Source of the DNA: Thermoprotei archaeon
Lineage (GTDB): Archaea > Thermoproteota > Thermoprotei > Thermoproteales > B15-G16
Length of the DNA stretch: 49,045 nt
Reading direction: 5' to 3'
NCBI GenBank assembly: GCA_003649205.1
Contig: QMRC01000014.1
Span: 1-49,045 of the forward strand
Shown: positions 8,403-19,476 of the stretch, piece after piece
How the letters are laid out: each line of letters starts with the position of its first letter
Numbering within the stretch: the first letter of the stretch is position 1
Made by a program: the position numbers and the translations under genes
The notes under the pieces: model-generated
The model's input: the letters and a program-made list of their open reading frames with translations, nothing else
Told to the model about the DNA's origin: nothing
Database searches by the model: none

Positions 8403-11072
8403 ATGAGTCAGGTAGTAACACCAGTAGCTGAGGTACCTCTCAAGAAGATTAAGGGCATTAAGTTCGGCATACTGTCACCTGACATTATAAGGAAGATGTC
8501 GGTGACACAGATAGTGACAGCAGATACCTACGATGAGGACGGCATGCCAATTAGGTCAGGTCTAATGGACAGGAGACTAGGTAGCATAGAGCCAGGTGTT
8601 AGATGTGAGACCTGTGGAAATACAATGGCTCATTGCCCTGGTCACTTCGGTCATATTGAACTAGCTAGACCTGTTATTCACGTCCTATTTGTCAAGCACA
8701 TATACAATATCTTGAGAGCAACCTGTAGGGAATGTGGTAGGTTGCTGCTACCACCTGAAGAGATTGAGAGGTATAAGCGTAGACTTGAGAGATTGAAGAA
8801 GCACTGGAGATTACTAGCTCAGAAGCTCTGTGATCAGATACTGAAGAGAGCTAGTAAGGTAACAGTGTGTCCACACTGCAATGCACCACAGTATAAGATC
8901 AAGCTAGAGAAGCCATATACCTTCTACGAGGAGAGAGAAGGTGGAGCACTAGTTAGGCTCTACCCAACAGATATCAGGAGTAGACTTGAGAAGGTACCTG
9001 ATGACGACCTTAGGTTACTAGGCTACGACCCAGAGGTAGCTAGACCAGAGTGGATGGTACTAACAGTCCTACCAGTACCACCAACCTGTGTTAGACCATC
9101 GATAACACTCGAGTCAGGTATAAGATCTGAAGACGACCTAACACACAAGTTAGTCGACATCATAAGGACAAATCAGAAACTCAAGGAGAACCTAGAGAGT
9201 GGAGCACCACAGAACATAATTGATGACCTCTGGTCACTACTACAGTACCACATAGCGACCTACTTCGACAATGAACTACCCGGAGCACCACAGGCAAAAC
9301 ATAGATCACAGAGACCACTAAAGACACTAGCACAGAGATTAAAGGGTAAGGAAGGTAGGTTCAGAGGTAACCTCTCAGGAAAGAGAGTAGACTTCTCAGC
9401 AAGAACAGTAATCTCACCAGATCCTAACCTAAGCATCAATGAGGTCGGTGTACCAATTGATGTAGCTAAAATCCTCACAGTACCAGAGAGAGTAACTGAG
9501 TACAACATAGAGGAGCTTAGAGAGCTAGTCATTAGGGGACCAGACCAGTACCCAGGCGCAAACTACGTAATTAGACCAGATGGTAGGAGAATAGATCTTA
9601 GGTACGTAAAGGATAGACACGCACTAGCACAGCAGTTAGGTCCTGGATGGATTGTTGAGAGACATCTGAGAGACGGCGACATAGTGCTCTTCAATAGACA
9701 GCCATCACTTCACAGAATGTCAATGATGGGTCACATAGTTAGAGTACTACCAGGTAGAACATTTAGATTACACCTATGTGTCTGTCCACCATACAACGCT
9801 GACTTCGATGGAGATGAGATGAACCTCCATGTACCACAGACCGAAGAGGCAAGAGCCGAAGCTAGGTTACTGTGTCTAGTTCAGGAACACATACTATCAC
9901 CAAGGTATGGTGGGCCGATTATTGGTGCAACACAGGACTACATAACAGGTGCGTACCTACTAACGAGGAAGGATACCCTCCTAACCAAGGAGCAGGTATG
10001 TAAGTTACTTGCAGCTGCTAAGTACGTAGGTGACTTACCAGAACCAGCATTCCTCAAACCTAAGGAGCTATGGACTGGGAAGCAGCTGGTATCTCTATTT
10101 CTACCGAAGGACATATTCTTCGAGATGAAGGCTGCTGTATGCAACAAGTGTGCCGAGTGCAGGAAAGAGGATTGCCCATTCGACTCATACATTAAGATCG
10201 TTAAGGGAGAGATGGTGTGTGGTGTACTGGACAAGAACGCAATCGGTGCACAGAAACCTGAAAACCTACTACATAGGATAACTCTCGAGTACGGTACTGA
10301 TGTTGGTAGAGACTTCATCGATAGAGTATTCAGAATGTTCCTAAGATACCTAGATTATAGAGGATTCACAATGGGTCTAGATTCACTAGATGTACCATCT
10401 GAAGCATACGAGGAACTCAAGAAACTATATGACGAAGCAGAAGCACAGATCAGGAAGTTAATCGAGGAGTATAGAGCTGGTAAGCTAGAGGCACTACCTG
10501 GATACACAATTGAGGAAACTCTCGAAGCTAGGATCACTGAGATACTTGAGGTAGTTAGAACGAAAGCTACAGAAATGGCTGGAAAGTACCTAGATGTCTT
10601 CACGAGTGAAGCAATGATAATGGCTAAGTCAGGTGCTAGAGCAAACATCCTCAACATAGCGCAGATGTGCCTTTGCCTAGGACCACAGACAGTACGTGGT
10701 GAGAGAATTAAGAGAGGTTACAGAAACAGAACACTACCAGTATTTGAACCAGGCGACATAGGTGCAGCAGCTAGAGGCTTCGTATTTAGCTGTCTAAAGA
10801 AAGGACTCAAACCATATGAGTTCTTCTTCCACGCAGCAAGTGGAAGAGATGGTTTAGTAGATACAGCAGTGAGAACAGCACAGAGCGGTTACATGCAGCG
10901 TAGATTGATTAATGCACTACAGGACGTGTACGTAGCATACGACGGTACTGTCAGGACATCTGATGGATCTATCGTACAGTTCAGATATGGTGAGGACGGC
11001 ACTGACCCATCTAGGAGCTACCATGGTAAGTCTGTGGACTTGAACTACGTAGTGAGTAAGGTACTTGGATAG
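8403..11072 (+). CDS. rpoA1: DNA-directed RNA polymerase subunit A' (RpoA1)
   Basis: 889 aa; N-terminal two thirds of the largest subunit. Clamp zinc site: [20 protein letters not shown], followed by CRECGR and CPHC. The catalytic magnesium loop [13 protein letters not shown] is intact. The reading frame opens at GTG 8394, but GGAGGTGA lies at 8389-8396, so ATG 8403 with 6-base spacing is the better start. It ends shortly after the bridge helix region, as usual for A'. It is followed by rpoA2 11 bases later. Confidence 0.97.
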   Translation: MSQVVTPVAEVPLKKIKGIKFGILSPDIIRKMSVTQIVTADTYDEDGMPIRSGLMDRRLGSIEPGVRCETCGNTMAHCPGHFGHIELARPVIHVLFVKHIYNILRATCRECGRLLLPPEEIERYKRRLERLKKHWRLLAQKLCDQILKRASKVTVCPHCNAPQYKIKLEKPYTFYEEREGGALVRLYPTDIRSRLEKVPDDDLRLLGYDPEVARPEWMVLTVLPVPPTCVRPSITLESGIRSEDDLTHKLVDIIRTNQKLKENLESGAPQNIIDDLWSLLQYHIATYFDNELPGAPQAKHRSQRPLKTLAQRLKGKEGRFRGNLSGKRVDFSARTVISPDPNLSINEVGVPIDVAKILTVPERVTEYNIEELRELVIRGPDQYPGANYVIRPDGRRIDLRYVKDRHALAQQLGPGWIVERHLRDGDIVLFNRQPSLHRMSMMGHIVRVLPGRTFRLHLCVCPPYNADFDGDEMNLHVPQTEEARAEARLLCLVQEHILSPRYGGPIIGATQDYITGAYLLTRKDTLLTKEQVCKLLAAAKYVGDLPEPAFLKPKELWTGKQLVSLFLPKDIFFEMKAAVCNKCAECRKEDCPFDSYIKIVKGEMVCGVLDKNAIGAQKPENLLHRITLEYGTDVGRDFIDRVFRMFLRYLDYRGFTMGLDSLDVPSEAYEELKKLYDEAEAQIRKLIEEYRAGKLEALPGYTIEETLEARITEILEVVRTKATEMAGKYLDVFTSEAMIMAKSGARANILNIAQMCLCLGPQTVRGERIKRGYRNRTLPVFEPGDIGAAARGFVFSCLKKGLKPYEFFFHAASGRDGLVDTAVRTAQSGYMQRRLINALQDVYVAYDGTVRTSDGSIVQFRYGEDGTDPSRSYHGKSVDLNYVVSKVLG

Positions 11073-11083
11073 AGGTGTATTGT

Positions 11084-12271
11084 ATGGTTGTTGTCGAGGA
11101 TGTTCGTAATAAGGTGTTAACAATTGAAGAGATTGAAGCCAGATTAGCACTGTTAGAAGGGCAATTGCCTAGGAAGCTGATTGAAGAGCTACTGAGTGAA
11201 CTCAGTAAACGTAAGGTCACTGGTAAACAGCTTGAGGAGGTTATAAGGGAGATACTGAGGAGATTTAGGAAGGCACTAGTTGATCCTGGTGAAGCTGTTG
11301 GAATTGTTGGTGCGCAGTCTATCGGTGAACCAAGTACACAGATGATCCTGAGATCCTTCCACTTCGCTGGTATTAGAGCGTTCTCAATGGCTCTCAGCTT
11401 ACCGAGACTAATAGAGATCGTGGATGCTAGGAAGAAGCCAAGTATACCATCCATGACCGTGTACCTAGACGAAGAGCATAGGTATGACTTGAATAAGGCT
11501 AGAGAGATTGCTCAGCAAATTCAGCTAACAACTATCGAAAACGTTGCTAGAAGCACCGAGATAGATTACGTGAACTTCGCTATAGTGATTGAGCTAGATC
11601 CAGAGATACTTAGAGACCGAGGATTAACTGTTGAGGACGTTAAGAAAGCACTAGAGAAAGCTAAAGGTAGAGGTGGTGAGGTTGAGGTACAGGGCTACAC
11701 AATAATCTTTAGACCAGCAGTCACTGACCTACTTAAGCTCAGGAAGATAAGGGATAGAATACTGAACCTCAGGTTAAAGGGTTTAAAAAACGTTAAGAAG
11801 GCAATAGTTAGGAGAGATGAGAAGACTGGTGAGTACTACATAGTTACTGAAGGTACGAACTTAGCTGCTGTACTGACTATACCTGGAGTAGACTCAAGAA
11901 GGACTCTATCAAATGATATTCATGAAGTAGCTGAGGTGTTAGGTATTGAAGCTGCCAGAACAGTGATCATTCAGGAGATGCAGAAGGTACTAGAGCAGCA
12001 AGGTCTAGAAGTTGATGTTAGACATTTAATGCTCGTAGCAGACATCATGACACAGACAGGTAGGATAAGGCAGATTGGTAGACATGGAGTTGCTGGTGAG
12101 AAACCTAGTGTACTAGCTAGAGCAGCATTTGAAGTAACCGTTCACCACCTGGTGAATGCAGCTGCTAGAGGAGAATTCGATGAGTTGAGAGGTGTTACGG
12201 AGAATGTAATTGTCGGTAATCCCATTCCTGTAGGTACAGGATTAGTTGAGCTATTGATGAGTCATGAGTAG
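11084..12271 (+). CDS. rpoA2: DNA-directed RNA polymerase subunit A'' (RpoA2)
   Basis: 395 aa; carries the trigger-loop and jaw part of the largest subunit: DPGEAVGIVGAQSIGEPSTQ is the trigger loop region and MILRSFHFAG follows. The C-terminal part has DIMTQTGRIRQIGRHG. The frame opens at GTG 11075, but AGAGGTG at 11071-11077 places the ribosome on ATG 11084 with 6-base spacing. No intein. It completes the catalytic core with RpoA1. Confidence 0.97.
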   Translation: MVVVEDVRNKVLTIEEIEARLALLEGQLPRKLIEELLSELSKRKVTGKQLEEVIREILRRFRKALVDPGEAVGIVGAQSIGEPSTQMILRSFHFAGIRAFSMALSLPRLIEIVDARKKPSIPSMTVYLDEEHRYDLNKAREIAQQIQLTTIENVARSTEIDYVNFAIVIELDPEILRDRGLTVEDVKKALEKAKGRGGEVEVQGYTIIFRPAVTDLLKLRKIRDRILNLRLKGLKNVKKAIVRRDEKTGEYYIVTEGTNLAAVLTIPGVDSRRTLSNDIHEVAEVLGIEAARTVIIQEMQKVLEQQGLEVDVRHLMLVADIMTQTGRIRQIGRHGVAGEKPSVLARAAFEVTVHHLVNAAARGEFDELRGVTENVIVGNPIPVGTGLVELLMSHE

Positions 12272-12273
12272 AG

Positions 12274-12281
12274 TTTATAAG
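12274..12281 (+). promoter_or_regulatory. internal TATA box before rpl30e
   Basis: TTTATAAG lies 25-32 bases upstream of the rpl30e ATG 12306. A transcript starting at the normal distance would be nearly leaderless, which allows the ribosomal part of the array to be expressed separately from the polymerase genes. Confidence 0.45.
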
Positions 12282-12305
12282 TGAATCGTATTGGGGTGTG
12301 TGTAG

Positions 12306-12620
12306 ATGATTGATATTGGACGTGAATTGAGAGTTGCAATGAGTACAGGAAAGGTAATATTAGGATCTAGAAGGACTATAAAGGCTATTTTACATGGTAA
12401 GGCCAAGCTAGTTATAATAGCTGCTAACTGCCCCAAGGAGATTAAGGAAGATATCCTCAGGTACGCTAAGTTGGCTAAAGTACCAGTCTTCACCTACCCT
12501 GGCTCAAGTTGGGAGTTGGGTGCTGCCTGTGGTAAACCATTTATGGTTGCTGCACTTGCTGTAGTTGATCCAGGTGAAAGCGAGATTATGACTCTAGCTG
12601 GTAGTAGTGAGGTGAAGTAG
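12306..12620 (+). CDS. rpl30e: 50S ribosomal protein L30e
   Basis: 104 aa. L7Ae/L30e fold: DIGRELRVAMSTGKVILGSRR, then KLVIIAANCPKEIKEDI and the C-terminal VPVFTYPGSSWELGAACGKP, characteristic of L30e. It binds rRNA kink-turns on the large subunit. In archaea it typically sits between rpoA2 and nusA, as here. The stop codon is one base before the nusA ATG. Confidence 0.95.
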   Translation: MIDIGRELRVAMSTGKVILGSRRTIKAILHGKAKLVIIAANCPKEIKEDILRYAKLAKVPVFTYPGSSWELGAACGKPFMVAALAVVDPGESEIMTLAGSSEVK

Positions 12621-12621
12621 T

Positions 12622-13056
12622 ATGCCCAATATTCGTCTAACAGAAGAAGAGTTGAGGTATATAGCTCTCTTCGAAAACATCACGGGTGTACCCGCAAGAG
12701 ATTGCGTAATAGATAGAGCAAACGACAGGATAATATTTATAGTGGATAAGGGATTTGCTGGTTTAGCTGTTGGTAAGGGAGGAGTTAACATAAGGAGGAT
12801 CAGAGAACTCATTGGGAAGAGCGTTGAGGTTGTTGAGTATGGTGAAACTCCTGAGGAACTTATCAAGAATTGCCTGTATCCAGCTAAGGTACTTGCAGTT
12901 AAGATAACTAAGACAGCTAATGGTAGGAAGGTAGCTGTAGCAACAGTAGCGCCACAGGAGAAAGCTATTGCAATTGGTAAGGGAGGAAAGAATATTAATA
13001 GAGCTAGAATCCTAGCTAAGAGGTACTTCGATATAGATTGGGTAACAATAGCATGA
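12622..13056 (+). CDS. nusA: NusA-like KH-domain transcription factor
   Basis: 144 aa, the short archaeal form lacking the bacterial N-terminal and S1 domains. Two KH domains, each with a GxxG loop: [15 protein letters not shown] near residue 52 and [15 protein letters not shown] near residue 113. It binds RNA and is thought to act in transcription elongation or termination, or in rRNA processing. ATG 12622 with GAGGTGAAG just upstream inside the end of rpl30e. Confidence 0.93.
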   Translation: MPNIRLTEEELRYIALFENITGVPARDCVIDRANDRIIFIVDKGFAGLAVGKGGVNIRRIRELIGKSVEVVEYGETPEELIKNCLYPAKVLAVKITKTANGRKVAVATVAPQEKAIAIGKGGKNINRARILAKRYFDIDWVTIA

Positions 13057-13066
13057 GGTAGGTAGT

Positions 13067-13510
13067 ATGCCAGGTAAGAAATCACCTACAGGTCTCTTCG
13101 CAGCTAGGAAATTGAGGTTGAAGAGGAAGAAGTTTAGGTGGAGTGACCTGCACTATAAGAGGAAGGTACTTGGTATAGCTAAGAAGTACGATCCGCTAGA
13201 GGGTGCACCAATGGCTAGAGGTATCGTTCTTGAGAAGATAGGTATTGAAGCTAGGAAACCAAACAGTGCTGTTAGGAAGTGCGTTAGAGTTCAATTAGTT
13301 AAGAATGGTAAGGTAGTTACAGCATTCGTACCAGGCGACGGTGCGCTAAACTTCATTGATGAACATGATGAGGTTATCATAGAGAGAATTGGTGGTCCAG
13401 AAGGTAGAGCATATGGCGATCTACCTGGTGTAAGATTTAAGGTAGTTATGGTTAATGGGGTCTCACTTAAGGCACTACTACTTGGTAAGAAACAGAAGCC
13501 CATTAGGTAG
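13067..13510 (+). CDS. rps12: 30S ribosomal protein S12 (uS12)
   Basis: 147 aa, normal for archaea. The decoding-site loop [16 protein letters not shown] (PNSA motif) and the later [21 protein letters not shown] are family hallmarks. It is part of the decoding centre of the small subunit. In related archaea S7, EF-1alpha and S10 follow this gene; here rpoD does, which marks a rearrangement point. Confidence 0.97.
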   Translation: MPGKKSPTGLFAARKLRLKRKKFRWSDLHYKRKVLGIAKKYDPLEGAPMARGIVLEKIGIEARKPNSAVRKCVRVQLVKNGKVVTAFVPGDGALNFIDEHDEVIIERIGGPEGRAYGDLPGVRFKVVMVNGVSLKALLLGKKQKPIR

Positions 13511-13524
13511 AGGGTGGGTAGTAG

Positions 13525-14349
13525 TTGCCAGTAGAGGTCAAGGTTCTGGAGAAACGCAATAACTACGTTAAGTTCATTATATCTGGTGTACCTGTAGCCT
13601 TTGTTAACTCGCTTAGGAGAACTATAATAGCTGAAGTACCTGTTATGGCAATTGATGAGGTAGTGATTCTAGACAATACGTCGGTTATGTATGATGAGGT
13701 TTTAGCACATAGATTAGCACTAATACCTCTGAAGACTGATCTAGAGAGTTACGTACTTCCAGAAGAGTGTGTTTGTGGTGGAATTGGTTGTTCCAGATGT
13801 CAAGTGAAGCTAGTGCTCGACGTAGAGGCTAAGGATGGAGATCTCATGGTCTATTCAGGTCACTTAAAGAGTGAAGACCCAGCAATAGTACCTGTTAGCG
13901 ATAAGATACCAATAGTTAAGTTGGCTAAGGGTCAGAGGATAGTGCTAGAGGCATATGCTAGGTTGGGTAGAGGTAGAGATCACGCTAAGTGGCAACCAGG
14001 TTTAGCAGCTTACAAGTACATGCCGAAGATAGTCATTGACGAAAGTAAGTGTAATGGATGTGGAGTTTGTGTTCAGAATTGTCCGAGAAATGTCCTAGAG
14101 ATTAAAGACGGTAAGGTTACCGTGTCTAAACTCCTTGACTGTAACCTCTGTAGATACTGTGAGATCGTTTGTCCAACAAAGGCTATTAGAGTGGAGCACG
14201 AGGATAGTACATATGTGTTCTTTGTTGAGTCCTTTGGCCAGCTAGATGTGAAGACCCTAGTACTGAAAGCTCTTGAGGTACTTGATCAAAAGTGCGTAAA
14301 GTTCTTAGAGGAGTGTGAACATGCGATAGAGGAATTCAAGAAGGAGTGA
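13525..14349 (+). CDS. rpoD: DNA-directed RNA polymerase subunit D with ferredoxin-like domain
   Basis: 274 aa, TTG start at 13525. Dimerisation domain (alpha-like): [18 protein letters not shown] and HRLALIPL. The inserted iron-sulfur domain at about residues 170-220 holds two full cysteine sets: C176, C179, C182, C186 and C206, C209, C212, C216, each followed by Pro, i.e. two potential [4Fe-4S] sites. A third Cys cluster (C82, C84, C89, C92) lies earlier. It pairs with RpoL and nucleates polymerase assembly. Position between S12 and L18e is unusual on its left side and canonical on its right. Confidence 0.96.
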   Translation: MPVEVKVLEKRNNYVKFIISGVPVAFVNSLRRTIIAEVPVMAIDEVVILDNTSVMYDEVLAHRLALIPLKTDLESYVLPEECVCGGIGCSRCQVKLVLDVEAKDGDLMVYSGHLKSEDPAIVPVSDKIPIVKLAKGQRIVLEAYARLGRGRDHAKWQPGLAAYKYMPKIVIDESKCNGCGVCVQNCPRNVLEIKDGKVTVSKLLDCNLCRYCEIVCPTKAIRVEHEDSTYVFFVESFGQLDVKTLVLKALEVLDQKCVKFLEECEHAIEEFKKE

Positions 14350-14353
14350 GAAT

Positions 14354-14782
14354 ATGCCAGCACCCACAGGACCTACCAGTAAGGAGATTAGATTACTCAT
14401 TAGGTTACTGAGAAAAGCGTATAGAGCATATGGCGCACCTATATGGAGGTACGTAGCTGAGTTACTGGAGAAACCCACTAGATTGAGGAAGCTCTTTGCT
14501 GTTAACATCAGTAAGGTAAATAGGTACACCAAAGCTGGAGATACTGTTGTCGTTCCAGCTAAGGTCTTAGGTGCAGGAACGCTTGACCACCCTGTCACCG
14601 TTGCAGCACTTAAGTTCTCGAAATCAGCATTGGAGAAGATTAAGGCTGCTGGTGGCGAAGCTATCTCTATACCTGAACTAATTAGGAGAAATCCTAGAGG
14701 AAGCGGTGTTAAGATTTTAATTGGTAGTACTAAGAAGAGGTACCGCACCGAGGTTAAGTATAGGATTGAGGTGAAGAAGTAG
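14354..14782 (+). CDS. rpl18e: 50S ribosomal protein L18e (eL18)
   Basis: 142 aa; [21 protein letters not shown] start, central [18 protein letters not shown] and [17 protein letters not shown] are typical of archaeal L18e, a relative of bacterial L15. It is the first ribosomal gene of the canonical archaeal rpoD-L18e-L13-S9-rpoN run. It begins 4 bases after the rpoD stop. Confidence 0.95.
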   Translation: MPAPTGPTSKEIRLLIRLLRKAYRAYGAPIWRYVAELLEKPTRLRKLFAVNISKVNRYTKAGDTVVVPAKVLGAGTLDHPVTVAALKFSKSALEKIKAAGGEAISIPELIRRNPRGSGVKILIGSTKKRYRTEVKYRIEVKK

Positions 14783-14783
14783 T

Positions 14784-15380
14784 ATGTCACCACTTAGAGA
14801 TAGCATGTTTGTAATTGCAAAACCGGGGCAAATAAGCAGGAGACCCATGATTAGAGGTTTCCCACCCGATGTACCTATTAGAGTCATTAATGCTGAGAAG
14901 CACATTGTCGGTAGACTTGCGAGTGTAGTAGCTAAGAGATTACTCCTTGGTGAGTACATCGTTATAGTGAACGCTGAGAAAGCCGTCATAACAGGAGACC
15001 CCCTTAGAGTTACTAGGTGGTATCTGAAGAGAATTGTTGAGTGGTGTACACACTATAATCCGGAGAAAGCAGGTCCCAAGATCCCTAGAACACCTGACAG
15101 AATCCTAAAGAGAATTATTAGGGGTATGCTACCTAGAAAAACTTGGAGAGGTAGAATGGCATTCAAGAGACTTAGAGTATTCATTGGTGTTCCTGAAGAA
15201 TTCAGGGACTTACCTCACGAGATAATTCCGGAAGCAATGCTCAGGGATGAGACTAAACCGCACATAACCCTTGAGGAACTCTGTAGAAGAGTTGGAGGGT
15301 ACCCACCAAAGTATGTTAGGAAAAAGTTAACAACTCGCTACATAAAGTTGCCTATTACAGGTAGTGAAGGAACACCTTAG
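14784..15380 (+). CDS. rpl13: 50S ribosomal protein L13 (uL13)
   Basis: 198 aa, longer than the usual archaeal length (about 140-155). The core starts near residue 31 (VPIRVINAEKHIVGRLASVV). Further hallmarks are VNAEKAVITGDP and RMLPRKTWRGRMAFKRLRVF-like residues. The extra length is a roughly 30-residue N-terminal part and a C-terminal tail. ATG 14784 is favoured because GAGGTGA lies 8 bases upstream, within the end of rpl18e, and the stop of that gene is one base before. Confidence 0.94.
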   Translation: MSPLRDSMFVIAKPGQISRRPMIRGFPPDVPIRVINAEKHIVGRLASVVAKRLLLGEYIVIVNAEKAVITGDPLRVTRWYLKRIVEWCTHYNPEKAGPKIPRTPDRILKRIIRGMLPRKTWRGRMAFKRLRVFIGVPEEFRDLPHEIIPEAMLRDETKPHITLEELCRRVGGYPPKYVRKKLTTRYIKLPITGSEGTP

Positions 15381-15390
15381 GTGATTAGTT

Positions 15391-15873
15391 ATGAGTCAGC
15401 AACCTAGTACACAAGCTCCAGAAATTCAGCAACCAAGGGTGCTAGGAGCTAAGGTAGTTCAGGTTGGAACAACTAAGGTAGTTATTTCCGTTGGTAAGAA
15501 GAAGACAGCAATAGCTAGAGCAGTCATTAGGCCTGGTAGAGGGCGTGTGAGAATAAATGGTATTCCTCTTGAAATATATGAGCCTGAGCTAGCTAGATTG
15601 AGGATGATGGAGCCATTAGTCCTAGCTGGTGAGCAAATATGGAATTCAGTTGACATAGATGTTAACGTGAAGGGTGGTGGAGTTATGGGACAGGCAAGTG
15701 CTGTCAGGATGGCAATAGCTAGGGGATTAGTACTGTACACTGGTTCTGAGGAGCTAAAGAGGTTGTACGAGGAGTACGATAGGTCGATGCTAGCTGGCGA
15801 TCCTAGAAGAACAGAACCCAAGAAACCAGGTAGGAAACACGCTAGATCTAAAAGACAGAAGGCATATAGGTGA
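15391..15873 (+). CDS. rps9: 30S ribosomal protein S9 (uS9)
   Basis: 160 aa. [33 protein letters not shown], the glycine-rich [20 protein letters not shown] and the basic C-terminus [16 protein letters not shown] identify S9, whose tail reaches the P-site tRNA. AGGTGAT five bases before ATG 15391. Its stop codon overlaps the ribosome binding site of rpoN. Confidence 0.96.
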   Translation: MSQQPSTQAPEIQQPRVLGAKVVQVGTTKVVISVGKKKTAIARAVIRPGRGRVRINGIPLEIYEPELARLRMMEPLVLAGEQIWNSVDIDVNVKGGGVMGQASAVRMAIARGLVLYTGSEELKRLYEEYDRSMLAGDPRRTEPKKPGRKHARSKRQKAYR

Positions 15874-15878
15874 TATGT

Positions 15879-16103
15879 ATGCTATTCCCCATACGTTGCT
15901 TCACATGTGGTGCATTGATTGGAGATAAGTGGGAGGAATTTAAACGAAGAGTTGAGAGAGGTGAACACCCAGCTAAGGTGCTCGATGATCTCGGTATTAA
16001 GAGATACTGCTGTAGGAGGATGTTCTTATCAGCAATTGAGTACATAGATGGTGTACTTATGTATGAAAAGGTAACTATGGAAAAGCATACAAGTCATTAC
16101 TGA
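15879..16103 (+). CDS. rpoN: DNA-directed RNA polymerase subunit N (RpoN/Rpb10)
   Basis: 74 aa. The zinc bundle has [18 protein letters not shown] at the N-terminus and the adjacent Cys pair in [10 protein letters not shown], both defining RpoN. The frame opens at GTG 15870 inside rps9, but AGGTGAT (15868-15874) followed by ATG 15879 gives the normal N-terminus. It is the last gene of the array. It ends convergently with ileS, overlapping it by 7 bases; no rpoK or rps2 follows, as often seen elsewhere. Confidence 0.95.
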   Translation: MLFPIRCFTCGALIGDKWEEFKRRVERGEHPAKVLDDLGIKRYCCRRMFLSAIEYIDGVLMYEKVTMEKHTSHY

Positions 16104-19100
16104 ATTCTTTTCACACCAATTACGTACTTACTACCATCAATCTCCCACTCAGTGACCAGATCACCCGTTACCTCATCTCTACTACCCACAAACTTTACCT
16201 TCCTTGCTCTAGTCTCTGAAGCAATGAAGTGAGTGTACTGTTTAATTAGCTCGATCTCTGACTCAGGACCATAGACCACGACCTCGATAGTAGCATCGAG
16301 AGGTAGATCCAACACCTTTCTCATGTACTGAATCCTCCTGACGACATCTCTCGCAAGTCCTTCAGCTATCTCCTCTTTCGTTAAGGTTGTAGAGAGGATT
16401 ACCTTGAAGTTCCTCGTCTCTGTTATCAAGTAATCTGTCTGCGGTTCCTCACGTATATTAATCATATCCCTAGATAATCTAACTACTTGACCTTCAATCT
16501 CGAATTCTATGCACCCTTTCTCGAGAAGTGCCGCAGCTATATCCTCAGGTCTCTGCTTGCTTAAGTACTCTACGATCTTCTTCGTTAATCCACGGTATAC
16601 AGGACCTATCTTACTGAATACAGGCTCAATGACATACCTTATGAACTTACGTACCTCAGAACTAGGCACTACCTCAACCTTCTTGACGTTACACTGAGTT
16701 AAGAGTATCTTCCTATACATGTCAATTGCTTCACGTACTTCCTGTGAGTCCGTAGCTATTACTAACTCACGAAGTGGCCACCTTCGCTTCACGCCTGCTT
16801 TCATTCTCAAAGCACTGACCTTCTCAACAATTTCCTTGACCACATCCATCAATCTCTCACACCTCTCATCGATTAGCTTCTCATCTGGAAGTGGGTACTC
16901 TAGGTAGTGTATGCTCTCCGGTGCTTCCTTGAGAGCTGGTCTAAACATCCTCTGGTATATGGCTTCAGTTATCATTGGTAGGAATGGGGCAAGCAACCTC
17001 AGCAGTTTCTCGAGGACGTAGAATAGCGTTATGTATGCTGTTAACTTCTCTAACCTCTCCTCCTCAATCCATACTCTCCTACGTATGAGCATTATGTACC
17101 AGTGACTTAAGTCCTCAACTGTGAATCTTCTCAGTGCTCTAACTGCTTCATGTATATGGTAGCTCTCAAGCGCATTGACGACTACCTTGTTCACAGAGTT
17201 TACTCTCGATATTATCCACCTATCCTCAGGTTCTAGTACATGGAGGTAATCCTCCAACCTATACTTCTCTGGATCAAACTTATCGAGGTTCATGTACGTC
17301 GATGCGAAGTAGTAGACATTCCAAAGAATATTGAGGTCACTGTACGCCTCTTCAACCTTCTTCCACGAGAACCTCAAATCTTCCCAAACGGTGTTACTAA
17401 GTACGAAGAGTCTTAATGCCTCTCTACAGTACTTCTCAATGACTTCATTTGGAGCTACGTAATTGCCAAGTGACTTATGCATTTCTCTACCCTGTTCATC
17501 TAGTGTGAATCCGTGCATGAGAACAGTTCTGTATGGTGCTTGATCAAATGCTATTACGGATGCTCTCAGGAGTGAGAAGAACCAACCGGCTATCTGATCA
17601 TGTCCTTCAGTTATGAAGTCCACTGGGTACAGCTTATTAAAGAGCTCTGAATTCCTCGGATATCCAAGAGAGGCGAAGAATGCTATACCTGAGTCTAGCC
17701 ATACATCAGCTACATCAGGTACCCTCCTCATCTCTCCACCACATTTCTCACATCTAAGCACTACCCTATCAATCCATGGCTTATGTAGATCAGGTAACTC
17801 AACTTTCTCAATAGCTCTCTCCAAGAGCTCTTCTCTTGAACCAATGACGACGTAGTGACCACACTTCGTACAAACCCATATTGGTAGCGGTATACCCCAG
17901 TACCTCTGTCTCGAAATTACCCAATCTCTCAAGTTCATTAACCAGTTCCTAAACCTAGCAGATCCAGCCCATGCAGGAATCCAATTAACCTTCGCTGCTT
18001 CCTCTAGGAATCTATCCTTTAACTTCGTTATCTCTATGAACCACTGCTCAGTTGCACGATATATGAGCGGCGTCTTACACCTCCAACATACTGGATACCT
18101 GTGAACTATCTTACCTACGTGAAGTAGGTAACCCTTCCTCTCTAAGTCAGAGATTATTACAGAGTTCGCTTCTCTAACATATAGATTAGCGTACTTACCT
18201 GCTTCACTAGTGAACCTACCTCTCGAATCTACGGGACACAGTACTGGGAGACCATACCTCTTAGCTACTTCAAAGTCCTCTTCACCATGACCAGGTGCTG
18301 TGTGTACACAACCTGTACCCTCTTCCATTGTCACGAACTCTCTAGATGTCACAACTACATGTCTTATCTGCCTCTGAATTGGTACCTCATCAGCTAGAGG
18401 ATGCTCGTACTCTAGACCTTGCAGAGCTTCACCAGGAAACTCCTCCAGTACCTCTACCTCACCTAGGTTGCACTCCTTGATGACGTGTTCTAGTCTTGGC
18501 TTAGCTAGTATCAATACCTCACCTGTCTTCTTAACCTTGACCCTGACGTAGGTATGGTCTGGATGCACCATGACGGCTACGTTAGCTGGTAATGTCCAGG
18601 GTGTCGTTGTCCAGATGACTATGTACTCACGTTCTCTACCCTTAACCGGAAACTTCACGTATATTGATGGATCCTCCAACTCTCTATACTCCGTAACCTC
18701 GTAATCAGCTAGAACGGTCTCACACCTAGGGCACCAGTGAAGTACCTTGAGACCACGCTTCAGCAAACCTCTCTCATGAGCCTTCTTAATGAACCACCAA
18801 GCAGCTTCAATATACTCATTCGTTAGCGTTAAGTATGGTCTGTCCCAATTAAGTGATACACCTAGATCCTTGAAGTACTTAGTCATAGAGGCTGCATTTG
18901 CGAGAGCTAGCTTCCTACACTCCTCAATAAACTTATCAACACCAAGCTCCTCAATGTCCTTCTTTGACTTGAAACCTAGTTTTTTCTCAACGGCAACCTC
19001 TATCGGTAAGCCATGACAGTCGTAGCCAGGTACGTCATGTACGTAGTAACCTCTCATTCTCCTGTACCTAACAACAACATCCTTTAGTATCTTGTTCCAG

Positions 19101-19285
19101 CAAGTACCTATGTGAGGAACGTCTGAGGATGGGTACGGTGGGCCATCCAGGAAGTAGAATTTAGGTCTTCCTCTCAACCTCTCTCTTAACTTCTCGTATA
19201 TCCTATTCTCGTCCCAGAACTTGAGCACTTCCTCCTCAAACTTCTTAGGCTCAAATACCTTCGGTATAAGACCTACGGTACCCAT
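16097..19285 (-). CDS. ileS: isoleucine-tRNA ligase
   Basis: 1062 aa, normal for the archaeal/eukaryal type. Class I motifs: PHIGTCWNK (HIGH motif, about residues 57-65), the Ile-specific [18 protein letters not shown], the CP1 editing domain with [25 protein letters not shown], and a signature loop [10 protein letters not shown] near residue 602 in place of KMSKS. Zinc-binding Cys pairs (CTKCG, CEKCG) are present. It charges tRNA-Ile in the cytoplasm. It stands alone on the minus strand, convergent with rpoN. A TATA-like GATAAAAAA stretch is on the minus strand near 19350. Confidence 0.97.
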   Translation of the reverse strand: MGTVGLIPKVFEPKKFEEEVLKFWDENRIYEKLRERLRGRPKFYFLDGPPYPSSDVPHIGTCWNKILKDVVVRYRRMRGYYVHDVPGYDCHGLPIEVAVEKKLGFKSKKDIEELGVDKFIEECRKLALANAASMTKYFKDLGVSLNWDRPYLTLTNEYIEAAWWFIKKAHERGLLKRGLKVLHWCPRCETVLADYEVTEYRELEDPSIYVKFPVKGREREYIVIWTTTPWTLPANVAVMVHPDHTYVRVKVKKTGEVLILAKPRLEHVIKECNLGEVEVLEEFPGEALQGLEYEHPLADEVPIQRQIRHVVVTSREFVTMEEGTGCVHTAPGHGEEDFEVAKRYGLPVLCPVDSRGRFTSEAGKYANLYVREANSVIISDLERKGYLLHVGKIVHRYPVCWRCKTPLIYRATEQWFIEITKLKDRFLEEAAKVNWIPAWAGSARFRNWLMNLRDWVISRQRYWGIPLPIWVCTKCGHYVVIGSREELLERAIEKVELPDLHKPWIDRVVLRCEKCGGEMRRVPDVADVWLDSGIAFFASLGYPRNSELFNKLYPVDFITEGHDQIAGWFFSLLRASVIAFDQAPYRTVLMHGFTLDEQGREMHKSLGNYVAPNEVIEKYCREALRLFVLSNTVWEDLRFSWKKVEEAYSDLNILWNVYYFASTYMNLDKFDPEKYRLEDYLHVLEPEDRWIISRVNSVNKVVVNALESYHIHEAVRALRRFTVEDLSHWYIMLIRRRVWIEEERLEKLTAYITLFYVLEKLLRLLAPFLPMITEAIYQRMFRPALKEAPESIHYLEYPLPDEKLIDERCERLMDVVKEIVEKVSALRMKAGVKRRWPLRELVIATDSQEVREAIDMYRKILLTQCNVKKVEVVPSSEVRKFIRYVIEPVFSKIGPVYRGLTKKIVEYLSKQRPEDIAAALLEKGCIEFEIEGQVVRLSRDMINIREEPQTDYLITETRNFKVILSTTLTKEEIAEGLARDVVRRIQYMRKVLDLPLDATIEVVVYGPESEIELIKQYTHFIASETRARKVKFVGSRDEVTGDLVTEWEIDGSKYVIGVKRIQ

Positions 19286-19476
19286 AGTACCAACACCACT
19301 AAGGATAATGAGCTTAGGAGTAGCTTCGGTACGTTAACTGGATAGGAGTTTTTTATCTCGTGTAAGCATGCTTTTAGTTGTAGTAGCAAATCAATTATTG
19401 ATCCCTCTCGTTAGGTTCTCAGTTCCCAAGTACTAATGAGGTATTTTTACTTTTTGCTATTACTGTGTGTCAATCG

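Noticed and set aside
5035..12271. Inteins or introns in the RNA polymerase genes
   Set aside because: RpoB, RpoA1 and RpoA2 read through all conserved motifs without inserted splicing domains; the same is true for RtcB and the RFC genes.
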